A stretch of DNA of 64,000 nucleotides from Verrucomicrobia bacterium LW23 (GCA_003054695.1 QAZA01000050.1:434001-498000); one strand, 5' to 3'; shown: positions 18,441-27,259, numbered from the stretch's first letter. Notes: generated from the letters alone by a model not told the origin. Made by a program: numbers and translations.

Positions 18441-19085
18441 CTATTTCAGTGCGCATTCTACAATCGCCACGGCACGGATCGGCGAGCCGTCGCCGCCCTG
18501 CCACTTAAGAGGGAAGCCCGCAAAGACAATCTGATCCGGCACTTCGTCCAGCCGCGTCAGTGATTCCACTATCACAATCTCCGCAGGTGCTTGCTGCAGA
18601 AGGTGATGCACTTCGTAGTAGTCCCGGCTGGGCGTGGGCGTATCCATGCCCAGCAGGCGGATGCGCCGCTGCGCCAGCCACGCCGCGGCCTCCTGGGTGA
18701 GGCTGGGGAAGTCCTCGAAGTAGCCGGGTTTACCGTACTGCCGATGCCACCCCGTCTCATAAATGATTTTGGCAGAGGGCTTTATGACGTCTGCGAAAGG
18801 CAGCAGATCGCTCAGCGTTATTTCCTCCCGGGCAGCCTTGGGGATGCGCAGCACGGTAGCGGGGCCAAAGAACCAGTCCAGCGGCATCTCGTGTATCCTA
18901 AGCCCTTGCGGCACAAAGTGATAGAGTGCATCGAGGTGCGTCCCGTGGTGGCTGCCCATGGAGATGGCGCTGACGTTGCAGCGATTGGCCTCGATGGTGG
19001 CATGCGGCGCCACCCTCAATACCGGGTCGCCCGGGAAAGCGGCCTGGCCGTCGACGAGCGGGTGCGTCAGATCGATCAACTTCAT
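18441..19085 (-). CDS. Cyclase-family metal-dependent hydrolase (kynurenine-formamidase-like)
   Basis: A 214-residue enzyme of the cyclase/KynB superfamily. The N-terminus MKLIDLTHPLVDGQAAFPGD and the metal motif HHGTHLDALYH (His47, His50, Asp52, His56) are diagnostic, and PSRDYYEVHHLLQ is typical of the C-terminal half. Members hydrolyse formamides, lactams or isatin-like compounds; no tryptophan-catabolism genes are near, so kynurenine formamidase is not claimed. ATG at 19085 begins directly with the conserved strand; the longer open frame is a chance extension. It follows the AraC gene on the same strand by 37 bp, and so may be co-transcribed with it. Confidence 0.87.
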   Translation of the reverse strand: MKLIDLTHPLVDGQAAFPGDPVLRVAPHATIEANRCNVSAISMGSHHGTHLDALYHFVPQGLRIHEMPLDWFFGPATVLRIPKAAREEITLSDLLPFADVIKPSAKIIYETGWHRQYGKPGYFEDFPSLTQEAAAWLAQRRIRLLGMDTPTPSRDYYEVHHLLQQAPAEIVIVESLTRLDEVPDQIVFAGFPLKWQGGDGSPIRAVAIVECALK

Positions 19086-19122
19086 ATCGTGTTGCCTAGC
19101 AAAGGGATGTGATCGCGCTATG

Positions 19123-20040
19123 TCAAGCCTCCCCGCCCTGGGCACGGTACCGCGCGGGCCCGACGCCCAGGACGGACTTGAACTGCCGGCTGAACGAGAA
19201 GATGCTTTCGTAGCCAAACTCGTCGGCCACTTCGCTCACGCTCAGGCGCGATTCCGCAAGGCGCAGTGCGGCCAGTTGCACGCGCTGGCGCACCATCCAG
19301 GCGCGCGGCGCACAGCCAAAGGTGCTGCGAAACATGCGCGTAAAGTAGTCCGGCGAGAGGCACAACTGCGCGGCGAGGTCGCCCGGCGTCGGGCGATCGG
19401 CGGCGCGCGAGGCAAAGTAGCGCGCAAGGATCTCCTGCTGGTCGCGGGTTAGCCGGCGCAATCCGTTTGCGCTCCGGCCCAGGCGCGTTCGTCCGCCCTC
19501 GGGGAGGAGCCGCGCCAGCTCCGTAAACAGGCATAGCAGCAGGCCGCGGAGGCGTTGCTCGCGCAGCGGATCGCGGTGACCGGCCTCGTCGGCAATTTGG
19601 CGCGCCCAGGCCTGGGCCGGCCACGCGGGGGAGAAGCGGAACGCCGTCGGGGTGGCGTAAGCCTTTGCCCCGCTGCTGGTTACGCGTATGCGAAAGCGGT
19701 ACACCTGCACAGTATCGCCTTCGGGCAACCAGAATTCGAAGGGAACACCCGCGGGAACCCAGAGCAGTTGCCCGGCTTCGATTCGCAAAGTGCGTTCGCC
19801 TCCCGCATCATCCTCGGTAACGCATTCCCGCACACGCAGTTGTGCCTGATACGCGCCGGCGGCAACAAAGTAGAACAGATGCTCGCGCTGCGGCGGCTGC
19901 GCGATGCGCCACCGGGGCGGCAGCGACATCCAGCCCGGGAAGCCGTTGAGGCCAACGTCGATTTCCGTTGCGGGATCGCCAACAGCAGCGAGCATATCGC
20001 GCAAGGCAGCGGCGGGGATGGAGGGCGTTGCGGTATGCAT
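19123..20040 (-). CDS. AraC-family transcriptional regulator
   Basis: About 305 residues. The N-terminal half is a cupin-like ligand domain (REHLFYFVAAGAYQAQLRV, LWVPAGVPFEFWLPEGDTV). The C-terminal 100 residues hold two helix-turn-helix units: DLAAQLCLSPDYFTRMFRST and, with the family signature, SVSEVADEFGYESIFSFSRQ-FK. The start ATG at 20040 gives MHTATPSIP; the frame stays open to 20316 but that part spans the intergenic palindrome. Divergent from the PhyH dioxygenase gene, with the cyclase-family hydrolase behind it; the usual expectation is that it regulates one or both. Confidence 0.92.
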   Translation of the reverse strand: MHTATPSIPAAALRDMLAAVGDPATEIDVGLNGFPGWMSLPPRWRIAQPPQREHLFYFVAAGAYQAQLRVRECVTEDDAGGERTLRIEAGQLLWVPAGVPFEFWLPEGDTVQVYRFRIRVTSSGAKAYATPTAFRFSPAWPAQAWARQIADEAGHRDPLREQRLRGLLLCLFTELARLLPEGGRTRLGRSANGLRRLTRDQQEILARYFASRAADRPTPGDLAAQLCLSPDYFTRMFRSTFGCAPRAWMVRQRVQLAALRLAESRLSVSEVADEFGYESIFSFSRQFKSVLGVGPARYRAQGGEA

Positions 20041-20176
20041 GGGAAAAACCTGCTCCGTGGATAACACGTTGCGCCTGTTGCAGTTGCCGGGCCGGAATGA
20101 CGGCGTTGCCCGCAGCTTCGCCATAGCTGGAACGATTCCGATGGGAGTAGTCAAGTGGCGCAAAAGATTGAGCAGG

Positions 20177-20240
20177 CAAGGCATTGCGCACGACAAGGCG
20201 TATCGCCATGGCCATACGTTGCGGAGTTCGCAATGCCTTG
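20177..20240. repeat. 64-bp two-tier palindrome in the araC/phyH intergenic region
   Basis: CAAGGCATTGCG (20177-20188) and CGCAATGCCTTG (20229-20240) are perfect 12-bp inverted arms. Between them, 20199-20218 is a second palindrome (CGTAT, GCCATGG core, ATACG; one mismatched pair). Both share exactly the same centre (between 20208 and 20209), separated by mismatched 10-base internal loops. It could be a cruciform/REP-like element, or a compound operator for the divergent AraC regulator. Confidence 0.75.
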
Positions 20241-20457
20241 CAGGCCAATATCTTGCGCCAATGGGCTGCTCCCATCTGAATTGTTCCGGCTTAGCAGTTC
20301 GCCACGTGTGCATCAAGACAAATCGAATTGTTGCATATCACCGGTTCATGCCAAATCATCGCGCCTTGGCACTATGGTGCCGATCACTAAAAAAATGGTA
20401 GGCTTTGCCCATACTTAAGCGGAGGCACAACCGGTTTCCGCAAACTCCATTGCCACT

Positions 20458-21225
20458 ATGACAACTCTAACTTCCACGCAGAATTTCGCGCTTACCGCCG
20501 CCGAGGTCGAACGCTTTCACAAGGAGGGCTACCTGGGCCCTTTTGCCGCCGTCTCGCCGGAGGAGATGGCCGGCATTCGCGAGCATATTGATACGCAAGT
20601 GATTCCGCGGCAGGGACCTAACCCGCGCACGCCATTGCAGAGCCGTCACATGGATTCGCGCGTGGTGTACGACCTGGCGACAGCGCCGGCCATTATCGAT
20701 CGCATGGCGTCGCTTTACGGGCCCAATCTTGTTTTGTGGGCCACCAACTTTTTCTGTAAAGAGCCGGGCGGCAAGGAGATACCGTGGCATCAGGACCAGA
20801 ACTACTGGCCGCTGGAGCCGATCATCAACATCTCGGCATGGATCGCCATCGACGACGTGAGGATCGACAACTCGTGCGTGCAGGTGTTGCCGGGCTCGCA
20901 CAAAAAGGTGGTGCAGCATGTGGCTTCGCGAGATGGCATGGCGTTTGGGGAGGAGGCCGATCCGCGCGGCTTTTCCACGGACGGGCTGGTGAATATGGAG
21001 CTGAAGCCGGGCGAGTTCTTCTTGTTCAACGAGAAGCTGTTACATCATTCCGAGCCGAACCGCTCCAACCGCCGCCGTATGGGCATGTCCGTGCGCGTCA
21101 CCATCCCGATTGTGCGCATTAACCATGATGTGCCGCCTCTGCACCCGGGCCATCACGCCATGCTGGTGCGTGGCGAGGACTACATGGGCTTTATCCGCCT
21201 GGGCGAGCCGCCGGTGGCGGGATAA
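20458..21225 (+). CDS. Phytanoyl-CoA dioxygenase (PhyH) family protein
   Basis: A 255-residue Fe(II)/2-oxoglutarate-dependent oxygenase. The iron-binding triad is visible: WHQDQNYW gives His111 and Asp113, and LLHHSEPNRSNRRRMGMSVR gives the distal His (196/197) and the Arg that holds 2-oxoglutarate. The start is supported by FALTAAEVERFHKEGYLGPF, the typical family opening. Bacterial members hydroxylate varied small molecules (for example ectoine or mitomycin precursors); the substrate is not evident. Divergent from the AraC regulator 417 bp away. A small inverted repeat GGCAC/GTGCC at 20368-20381 lies in its promoter region. Confidence 0.92.
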   Translation: MTTLTSTQNFALTAAEVERFHKEGYLGPFAAVSPEEMAGIREHIDTQVIPRQGPNPRTPLQSRHMDSRVVYDLATAPAIIDRMASLYGPNLVLWATNFFCKEPGGKEIPWHQDQNYWPLEPIINISAWIAIDDVRIDNSCVQVLPGSHKKVVQHVASRDGMAFGEEADPRGFSTDGLVNMELKPGEFFLFNEKLLHHSEPNRSNRRRMGMSVRVTIPIVRINHDVPPLHPGHHAMLVRGEDYMGFIRLGEPPVAG

Positions 21226-21238
21226 GGAGCGGGCGTTT

Positions 21239-21268
21239 CCGCATAAGTTATGCTTGCTCCCGCATAAG
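21239..21268. promoter_or_regulatory. GCATAA palindrome plus repeat, possible operator upstream of the HigA-like gene
   Basis: GCATAAGTTATGC at 21241-21253 is a 13-base perfect dyad, and CCGCATAAG occurs twice (21239-21247 and 21260-21268), 21 bp apart, i.e. two helical turns. This is typical of paired operator sites. It lies just after the phyH stop codon and about 250 bp before the HigA-like gene. The remaining 21269-21516 shows no gene, in particular no toxin gene. Confidence 0.4.
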
Positions 21269-21516
21269 CCGGACTGATTTGATCAGGAATTTTTCCGACG
21301 CTATCTTTGTGGGGCGCAAGCACTAAGGGGATCGCTAAGCGGGTGTGGATTCGCGCTACGGGCATTTTGTGCTAGATTGCCGCTGAAGCACAGGGGATCA
21401 TCTTCGGCGCTGGGGACATCATACCCTTCGACGGACGGAGTGGTACAGGCCGAATCAACATCGCCGCACTCCGGGGCCGCGCCACACAGCGCCGGGCGTG
21501 CGAGGAGAGCTATCTC

Positions 21517-22047
21517 ATGACGACACGACCGAAGTCTGAGTCAGTAATACGCCAGTCCGTAACCGATTCCGCCGCAGGACTTTCCGCCGATCCCCCTGCC
21601 CACCCCGCCTACATTCCGAGGCTGATCAAGACCGAAGCCGAATACCGTGAAGCCATCGCGCGGCTGGAGCAAATCTCTCTGGCTGAACCAGATACGCCCG
21701 AGGGCGACGAAGCGGAGCTTTTGACCGTGCTGACCGAGCACTATGAGGAGAAAAACCCATCCATCCCGCCGGCCAGCCAGGCCGCCGTGCTGCGTTTTTG
21801 CATGGATCAGCAGGAGCTGAGCAAGATGGATCTGGTGCCCTACATCGGCAGCGTGCACAAGGTTAACGAGGTGCTGGAGGGCAAGCGCCCGCTCTCGCTT
21901 TCCATGATTCAGAAGCTCGCGCCGGCCCTCCATATCTCCCACCACTTGCTGCTGCCGCGCAACGGGGAGCCCGAGTTTGACGGAGAGCCGCACCACCACC
22001 GCGTCAGCGGCACCGAAATGGTGTCCTCGGGCCTGGGCGGGGCTTAG
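21517..22047 (+). CDS. HigA-like antitoxin / HTH regulator without partner toxin
   Basis: A 176-residue protein of the COG5499-type HigA group. The conserved central block is IKTEAEYREAIARLEQISLA followed by a TPEGDEAELL acidic stretch and YEEKNPSIPP, then an XRE helix-turn-helix (QQELSKMDLVPYIGSVHKVN, EVLEGKRPLSLSMI). In typical loci a HigB RNase gene lies just upstream; here the 291 bp upstream contain none and the downstream gene is a methyltransferase, so it is an orphan that may now act only as a regulator. It has 35 extra residues at its N-terminus and a His-rich C-terminal tail. Start is the ATG at 21517. Confidence 0.82.
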   Translation: MTTRPKSESVIRQSVTDSAAGLSADPPAHPAYIPRLIKTEAEYREAIARLEQISLAEPDTPEGDEAELLTVLTEHYEEKNPSIPPASQAAVLRFCMDQQELSKMDLVPYIGSVHKVNEVLEGKRPLSLSMIQKLAPALHISHHLLLPRNGEPEFDGEPHHHRVSGTEMVSSGLGGA

Positions 22048-22131
22048 CCGGAACGAACCCGGCACAGCCGGCAAGTGCACGACACGTTTTCAGTAGCGCT
22101 CCGCCACCGTCGTGGTATCGTGCCCGGCGCC

Positions 22132-23070
22132 ATGGATTTAACCTCGGATACGCCCGCGCCCCCGCTCCTTCGCAAGGCCTGCTGTGTGTGCGGAAGCGAC
22201 TCCTCCCCACGGGTGGCCACGCTGCCCGGCACGCGTACGCAGCGGGATTTTGCCCTGCGCTACTGCGCCGGCTGCGGCTTTGCGTGGGTGGAGAACCCGT
22301 GGACCGACTTTGCCACGGTTTATGATGAGGCCTACTACCTGGGCAAAGGCTCCGATCCCCTCGTCAATTATGTGGATGAGCTGACAAACCCGCACACCAT
22401 CCGCAGGCTGGAGTGGCGCGGCATTCTACAGTGGGCGGATGACACGCGCGCGGCACTGGCGGGCAACCGTGGCAACCCTGGCGCCCCCCTTCGCTGGCTG
22501 GATTTTGGCTGCGGCAATGGCGGCCTCGTTCGGCACGTGCAGAGCGCGGGGGCGGATCGCTGGGAGATCGACGGCTTTGAGGAGGGCTGGGCCGCCGGGT
22601 TTGGGCGGCAAAATGGCATCGGCATTCTTACGCGCGAGGAGCTGGACGCCAAGCGCGGCACGTACGATCTGGTAACCGCGATAGAAGTGCTTGAGCATAC
22701 GGTAGATCCGCACGAGACGCTGCGCGAGATCCGCGCGATGCTGCGCCCTGGCGGCCGCTTCCTCTTCACCACCGGCAACCTGGCGCCTTACACGTCCAAC
22801 ATCCCCGCGTGGGGCTATGTGCGCCCGGAGATTCACGTCAGCTATTACGAGCCTCGCTCTCTGGCCCGGCTGCTGTCGGAGACAGGGTTTGAGCCGCTGC
22901 CGGCAGCATACGCCCCCGGGCACACGTCCATCATCGCCTATAAAGTGCTTAAGAATTTAAGGCTGAACACGTTAAGTTATTGGATGCATCTCGTCCCCTG
23001 GCCCGTGCTTTCCCGCATTCTCAACGCAAAGATGGGCATTTTTGCGCATCCCACCGCGGTGGCCAAGTAG
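22132..23070 (+). CDS. SAM-dependent methyltransferase with N-terminal zinc-ribbon-like segment
   Basis: A 312-residue class I methyltransferase. The N-terminus holds a Cys-pair region (CCVCGSDSS and YCAGCGF) that could bind zinc. The nucleotide-binding motif is WLDFGCGNGGLVRHV, followed by LVTAIEVLEHTVDPHETLRE and LRPGGRFLFTTGN. This layout recurs in methyltransferases linked to sugars, cell envelope or cofactors; the acceptor is unknown. I chose the ATG at 22132, because the GTG at 22075 adds residues without family features. It is followed 82 bp later by the CHASE2 cyclase gene in the same direction. Confidence 0.85.
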   Translation: MDLTSDTPAPPLLRKACCVCGSDSSPRVATLPGTRTQRDFALRYCAGCGFAWVENPWTDFATVYDEAYYLGKGSDPLVNYVDELTNPHTIRRLEWRGILQWADDTRAALAGNRGNPGAPLRWLDFGCGNGGLVRHVQSAGADRWEIDGFEEGWAAGFGRQNGIGILTREELDAKRGTYDLVTAIEVLEHTVDPHETLREIRAMLRPGGRFLFTTGNLAPYTSNIPAWGYVRPEIHVSYYEPRSLARLLSETGFEPLPAAYAPGHTSIIAYKVLKNLRLNTLSYWMHLVPWPVLSRILNAKMGIFAHPTAVAK

Positions 23071-23152
23071 CGCAAGCGGGCTGCAGTGGCAACGGCATCT
23101 CCGACGCCGGAAGCATTGCAATCCCCCGCGCTCTTCGCTTTTATAGCGGCGC

Positions 23153-25327
23153 ATGATGTTCTGGACCAGCATCCCCCACCGGCTAGCCGCCGCATTTGCA
23201 GCGCTGTGCCACGCGCTCATCCCGGGGCTTAGCGCGGGCGCGCTTCGGCGCATGAAGCTAGGCGCGCTTCTCCTTGCTGTGGCGCTGGTTACCGGCGCGG
23301 CTTTTGCGGCGCTGCAAGGCACCGACTTCTTCCGGCGATCCGAATGGCGCGTGTTTGATGCCTGGATGAACGCCACCACGGCGTACCGTCCCCTGGCCCC
23401 CGGCCTGGCGGTCGTCGATATCAGCGACGACGCGTTGCGCGAGGCGGCCGCCGCCGGCTACCTGGCCGAGAAGGGCGTGCCGCTCACCTGGCCATGGCGA
23501 CGCGAAGTGATGGTCTACATTCTAGCCTACCTGTACGCATGCGGCGTGGACGAAGTCTACGTGGATATCATCTACGCGGAAAACCGCGACTTCTTCTGGG
23601 ACGACCAGTACCAGGCCATCGCCGCCGCCATGAAGGCGCGCTTTGCCCACAACAGCCTGGTCATCGACCCGACCACCAACAAGCCCCAAACCGTCGTCTT
23701 TACCCCCACCTTCGAGACCGGCTTGCGAGAGGAGGACATGCGCGAAGGCGTGGTGCGGCGCGTGCCAGGCGGCAGGCAACTGCTAAGCTGGAGCGGCGAT
23801 TTCTCCGCGCTGACCAGCCCCGACCCCACGACAAAGCTGGCGCGCCTCCCCAACTTCAACGCCTTCGGCATCCTCCGCAACGGCCGCATTATTATGGCCG
23901 AGGCGCTGGGCGGCAGCGCCGACAACACCCGCCCTCTGGAAACCTGGGAGGGCTGGAACCGCACCCCGGAAAATGCGCGCAGGGACCTGGATGCCTGGCT
24001 GGCCAAAAATCCCGCCCCGCCCGACGCCGCAAAACTGCGCGGTCGCAAAGTCGTCATCGGCGGCAGCGCGGCGGCCATGTACGACCTGAAACGCTTCCCC
24101 GTCTCCGGCACGCACCCGGATCCCGGCATGCTCATCCACGTCACCCGCCTCTCTAACGACATGCAGGACAGCTACTTCCGCGAGGTGCCCGCGGCCGTGC
24201 ACGCGCTGGTGGTCATCGGCGCCTGCCTGCTTACCGGCGCGGGCCTGTGCCTGGCACGCAACGCCTACGCGCAGGTGGCCGTAGGCGGGCTGGTCGTCGC
24301 CGGCGTGCTGGGCGGGGCGTACCTGCTCTTCGTCAACCTGGTATGGGTGCCGCCCTTTACCGCGGCGTGCGCCGTCATCTCGACACTGACTCTGGGCCTG
24401 GCTGTGCACTACCTGGTCGAGGGCCGGCAGCGCCAGCTCGTCTCCTCACTCTTCGGCACCTTCGTCTCCGACCGCGTGCTGCAAAAGCTTATCGATAACC
24501 CCGAAAAACTGCAGCGCCTGGGCGGCGACCGTATGGCCTGCACCATCATGTTTTCGGACCTCTCCGGGTTTACGGACCTGACCGAGCAGCTGACGCAACG
24601 CGATCAGGCCGGGCTGCTCGTCGACATTCTGAACGACTACTTTACGCAGATGAGCGCCTTCGTCATCAACAGCGACGGCTACGTGGATAAGTATATCGGC
24701 GACGCCATGATGGCCGTCTACGGTGTACCCGACGCCATTCCCGACCACGCCACCCGCGCCTGCTTTGCCGCGCTGGACTGCGTGGAGCGCATGGGCGAAT
24801 TCGCGCCGCGCATCGAGAAGGAGTTTGGCGTCAAGCTCTACGCGCGCTACGGAATTAATACCGGCGACGCCGTTGTAGGGCTCATGGGATCACTTCGCAA
24901 AATCAACTATACGGTGATCGGAGATGCAGTCAACCTCGCCAGCCGCCTGGAAGGCGCCAACAAACCATTCGGCACCACCATCATGATTGGAGAGGAAACC
25001 TACGCCCTTGCCAAAGACGACATCGAAGTCCGCCCCATCGCCAATCTCATCGTCAAGGGAAAGCTCACTGCCGTAAGGACTTACGAGCTACTGGCCCGCG
25101 CCGGCGGCCTGACGGACGAGCAGGCGCGCGCCCGGCAAACCTACTGGCAGGCCTTCGAAGCCTTTGGCCGCCGCGAGTGGGACGCTGCTGAAGCAGGCCT
25201 GCGCGAAACCATCCGCATCCTGGGCGCCGACCCGCTAAGCGAGGCCTATCTGAAGAGCATCGCCTATTACCGCAAAAACCCGCCTGCCGAGGGGTGGCAG
25301 GGCATTTTTAAGCTCGACGAAAAATAG
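23153..25327 (+). CDS. CHASE2-domain adenylate/guanylate cyclase
   Basis: A 724-residue class III nucleotide cyclase. After an N-terminal membrane segment (LGALLLAVALVTGAAFAAL) comes a periplasmic CHASE2 sensor (about residues 65-345; APGLAVVDISDDALREA), then three more hydrophobic segments and the cytosolic catalytic domain (about residues 455-640). Metal-binding motifs CTIMFSDLSGFT and DKYIGDAMMAVYG, and NYTVIGDAVNLASRLEG are intact; the Lys in DKYIGD and the Asp in GDAVNL favour ATP over GTP. A short TPR-like tail follows. It should turn an envelope signal into a cyclic nucleotide; no cAMP receptor gene is nearby. It may head an operon with the SH3-like and M48 genes (45-bp gap). Confidence 0.94.
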   Translation: MMFWTSIPHRLAAAFAALCHALIPGLSAGALRRMKLGALLLAVALVTGAAFAALQGTDFFRRSEWRVFDAWMNATTAYRPLAPGLAVVDISDDALREAAAAGYLAEKGVPLTWPWRREVMVYILAYLYACGVDEVYVDIIYAENRDFFWDDQYQAIAAAMKARFAHNSLVIDPTTNKPQTVVFTPTFETGLREEDMREGVVRRVPGGRQLLSWSGDFSALTSPDPTTKLARLPNFNAFGILRNGRIIMAEALGGSADNTRPLETWEGWNRTPENARRDLDAWLAKNPAPPDAAKLRGRKVVIGGSAAAMYDLKRFPVSGTHPDPGMLIHVTRLSNDMQDSYFREVPAAVHALVVIGACLLTGAGLCLARNAYAQVAVGGLVVAGVLGGAYLLFVNLVWVPPFTAACAVISTLTLGLAVHYLVEGRQRQLVSSLFGTFVSDRVLQKLIDNPEKLQRLGGDRMACTIMFSDLSGFTDLTEQLTQRDQAGLLVDILNDYFTQMSAFVINSDGYVDKYIGDAMMAVYGVPDAIPDHATRACFAALDCVERMGEFAPRIEKEFGVKLYARYGINTGDAVVGLMGSLRKINYTVIGDAVNLASRLEGANKPFGTTIMIGEETYALAKDDIEVRPIANLIVKGKLTAVRTYELLARAGGLTDEQARARQTYWQAFEAFGRREWDAAEAGLRETIRILGADPLSEAYLKSIAYYRKNPPAEGWQGIFKLDEK

Positions 25328-25372
25328 TTCGAAAAAAACTGCAAGGATGGGCGGCTCAACCCTTTTATCGTT

Positions 25373-25846
25373 ATGTTTCATAACAGGGCTGTAACAATCG
25401 CAAAACAGATCGCCCGCCCCATTGTGGCGGTATTTCTCGCGGCACTGCTGGGTCTCGCCGCACTCTATCCCGTTGGCGCTGTTGATGTTGGCGAAACGGT
25501 TTACGCCAAGAACGAAGGCGAAGAACTGCAATCCTCCCCCCGTGGCGGCAAGGCTGTCGGCACCATGAGCAGCGGCGGCTATAAAGTCACCAAAAAAAGC
25601 AACACCTCCCTCTATGTCGAAGGCCCGGGCGGCGCCGGCTGGGTGCAGGATAGAGCGGTGCAAACCACTCGCCCCCAGAGTGTTAACAAAAGCAGCCTTA
25701 CCAGTACCGACACCTCGTCCGGACAAGCGAGCGCCGCAGCCGCAGTCCGCGGCCTGTACCCGGAAACCGTAGAGCGCGCCGGCCGCAAGAGCCAACAGGC
25801 CGCCCTGGCGGACCTGAAGTGGATGATAGAAGTCAACAAGCGGTAA
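25373..25846 (+). CDS. Secreted SH3-like-domain protein
   Basis: 157 residues with an N-terminal signal sequence (IARPIVAVFLAALLGLAALY), then a bacterial-SH3-like fold (ETVYAKNEGEELQSSPRGG, LYVEGPGGAGWVQDRAVQT), a Ser/Thr/Ala-rich linker, and a short C-terminal segment ADLKWMIEVNKR. A related short segment (KDLQWMKATNPEN) recurs in the N-terminal part of the next gene product. Probably periplasmic. It starts 45 bp after the cyclase stop and ends 3 bp before the M48 gene start, so it is in an operon with the latter. Function beyond envelope location is not known. Confidence 0.72.
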   Translation: MFHNRAVTIAKQIARPIVAVFLAALLGLAALYPVGAVDVGETVYAKNEGEELQSSPRGGKAVGTMSSGGYKVTKKSNTSLYVEGPGGAGWVQDRAVQTTRPQSVNKSSLTSTDTSSGQASAAAAVRGLYPETVERAGRKSQQAALADLKWMIEVNKR

Positions 25847-25849
25847 CCC

Positions 25850-27037
25850 ATGAAGGCAACGCCGGGCACTCCTCTGACTGCTGCGGCGATCATCCTTGCG
25901 GGAGCATTGCATGCCCTTCATGCTCAGCAAGTTACCGACAGCGCCCGCAACCAGCCAGGCGTACGCGGAGCCAGAGTCATCTATGATGTGGGTGCCACAA
26001 ACAAAGTGCGTTACCCGCAGGCCTTCAAGGACTTGCAGTGGATGAAAGCCACAAACCCGGAGAACTCGAAAAGCTACATCCCTCCCCTGCCCCGGCTCCC
26101 GCCCTACTTCATCAGCCTGCCCAACATTCAGGCCGCAATCACCCGCCCGGCATCCGCCCGCATTTCTCAGCCCAACTCTATCCTTTACACCGTCCCCATG
26201 ATCACCGCAACCTGGAAGCATCTCCTTCTGGCGCTGGGACTTACGTTCTCGGCCAGCATCGCGTCGTCTCACGCTCAAATCCCCATCAAAATCCCCGGAG
26301 CCCCACGCATCCCCGGCTTTGACAACAACTCCGGCGGCGGCAACATCGACCCGGTTAAGACCTACAAAGGCGTCGAGCAGTTCACCAAAGGCGCCCTTGG
26401 CGTTAACCGCAACGAGGAGAACGTGATAGGTGAGTCCGTCGCCCTGGGCATCATCGCCAAATACGGCGGCCTCTCGCGCGACATGGCATCAACGGTTCGC
26501 GTCATCCGCATCGGCCGCACCCTCATCCGCTACGCACCTCGCGCCGGGCTGACGTACCGCTTCGCCATCCTTAACTCCAACACACCCAACGCCTTCTCCG
26601 CGCCGGGCGGCTACATCTTCATCACCCGTGGCATGCTGGCCAAATGCAAAAGCGATGGCATGGTAGCCGCCGTTCTCGCGCACGAGATCGCCCACGTGAT
26701 GCGCCGCCACGCGCTGCGCTCCATATCCAAAGCCAACATGGCCAGCGGTTTGCTCAAGCTGGGCACCGTAGCCGCAGGCGCCGCGGGCGGCCCCAGCATC
26801 CCGGATTTTGACAACGCTGTCGACCAGGTGCTATCCCAGATGCTGCAAAAGGGCTACAGCAAAAGTGACGAATACGACGCCGACCGCGAAGGCGCCGCCC
26901 TCCTCAAAACCGCCGGATACGATCCCGCACTGATGGCGCAAACCATTCAGGCTCTGGACAATGGCGGCAAAAGCGTGGATTACCATCCGGAAACCGCCGA
27001 CCGTGTTGCCCGCCTGCAGAAAGGTGCCAAAAAGTAA
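25850..27037 (+). CDS. M48 family metalloprotease with an extra N-terminal secreted segment (fusion)
   Basis: A 395-residue open frame with two parts. Residues 1-116 start with a signal-like stretch (AAAIILAGALHALHAQQ) and a short domain containing YPQAFKDLQWMKATN. Residue 117 is a Met (ATG at 26198) followed by a second signal peptide (HLLLALGLTFSASIASSHAQ) and an M48 peptidase: FSAPGGYIFITRGML, zinc motif AHEIAHVMRRHAL, and third-ligand region SDEYDADREGAALL. Family members are periplasmic quality-control proteases (BepA-like). A normal M48 protein would begin at 26198, although no ribosome binding site is there. So either two genes were fused by loss of a stop, or the upstream frame is a separate small protein read through. 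It begins 3 bp after the SH3-like gene. Confidence 0.85.
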   Translation: MKATPGTPLTAAAIILAGALHALHAQQVTDSARNQPGVRGARVIYDVGATNKVRYPQAFKDLQWMKATNPENSKSYIPPLPRLPPYFISLPNIQAAITRPASARISQPNSILYTVPMITATWKHLLLALGLTFSASIASSHAQIPIKIPGAPRIPGFDNNSGGGNIDPVKTYKGVEQFTKGALGVNRNEENVIGESVALGIIAKYGGLSRDMASTVRVIRIGRTLIRYAPRAGLTYRFAILNSNTPNAFSAPGGYIFITRGMLAKCKSDGMVAAVLAHEIAHVMRRHALRSISKANMASGLLKLGTVAAGAAGGPSIPDFDNAVDQVLSQMLQKGYSKSDEYDADREGAALLKTAGYDPALMAQTIQALDNGGKSVDYHPETADRVARLQKGAKK

Positions 27038-27060
27038 GCGTACCTGTATCCCTGTTTGCC

Positions 27061-27095
27061 GGCGCGCGAGCGAAACATCCCCCGTCTCGCGCGCC
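27061..27095 (+). other. Strong GC hairpin after the M48 gene
   Basis: GGCGCGCGAG (27061-27070) pairs perfectly with CTCGCGCGCC (27086-27095) around a 15-base loop, 24 bp after the stop codon. No T-run follows, so if it ends transcription it does so without the classic tail; it could also protect the mRNA 3' end. Confidence 0.5.
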
Positions 27096-27171
27096 ACTCT
27101 CAGGTGCCGCCCCGTAAAATTTAGGCGACACCCCACACGGCGGCTTGCTTTTACGCACGGGAATGCTTTTG

Positions 27172-27199
27172 TTGTGCTCCCCCCGCATTATCGTATGCT
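27172..27199 (+). promoter_or_regulatory. Candidate sigma-70 promoter of argA
   Basis: TTGTGC (27172-27177) and TATGCT (27194-27199) are separated by 16 bases and lie about 60 bp before the argA start. Both match the consensus at four of six positions. Chosen by eye. Confidence 0.35.
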
Positions 27200-27259
27200 G
27201 TAGGGAACGCACCGCCACGCCCACGCCCGCCCCAGCACCTCCCCGTCCCGCCACGACAG

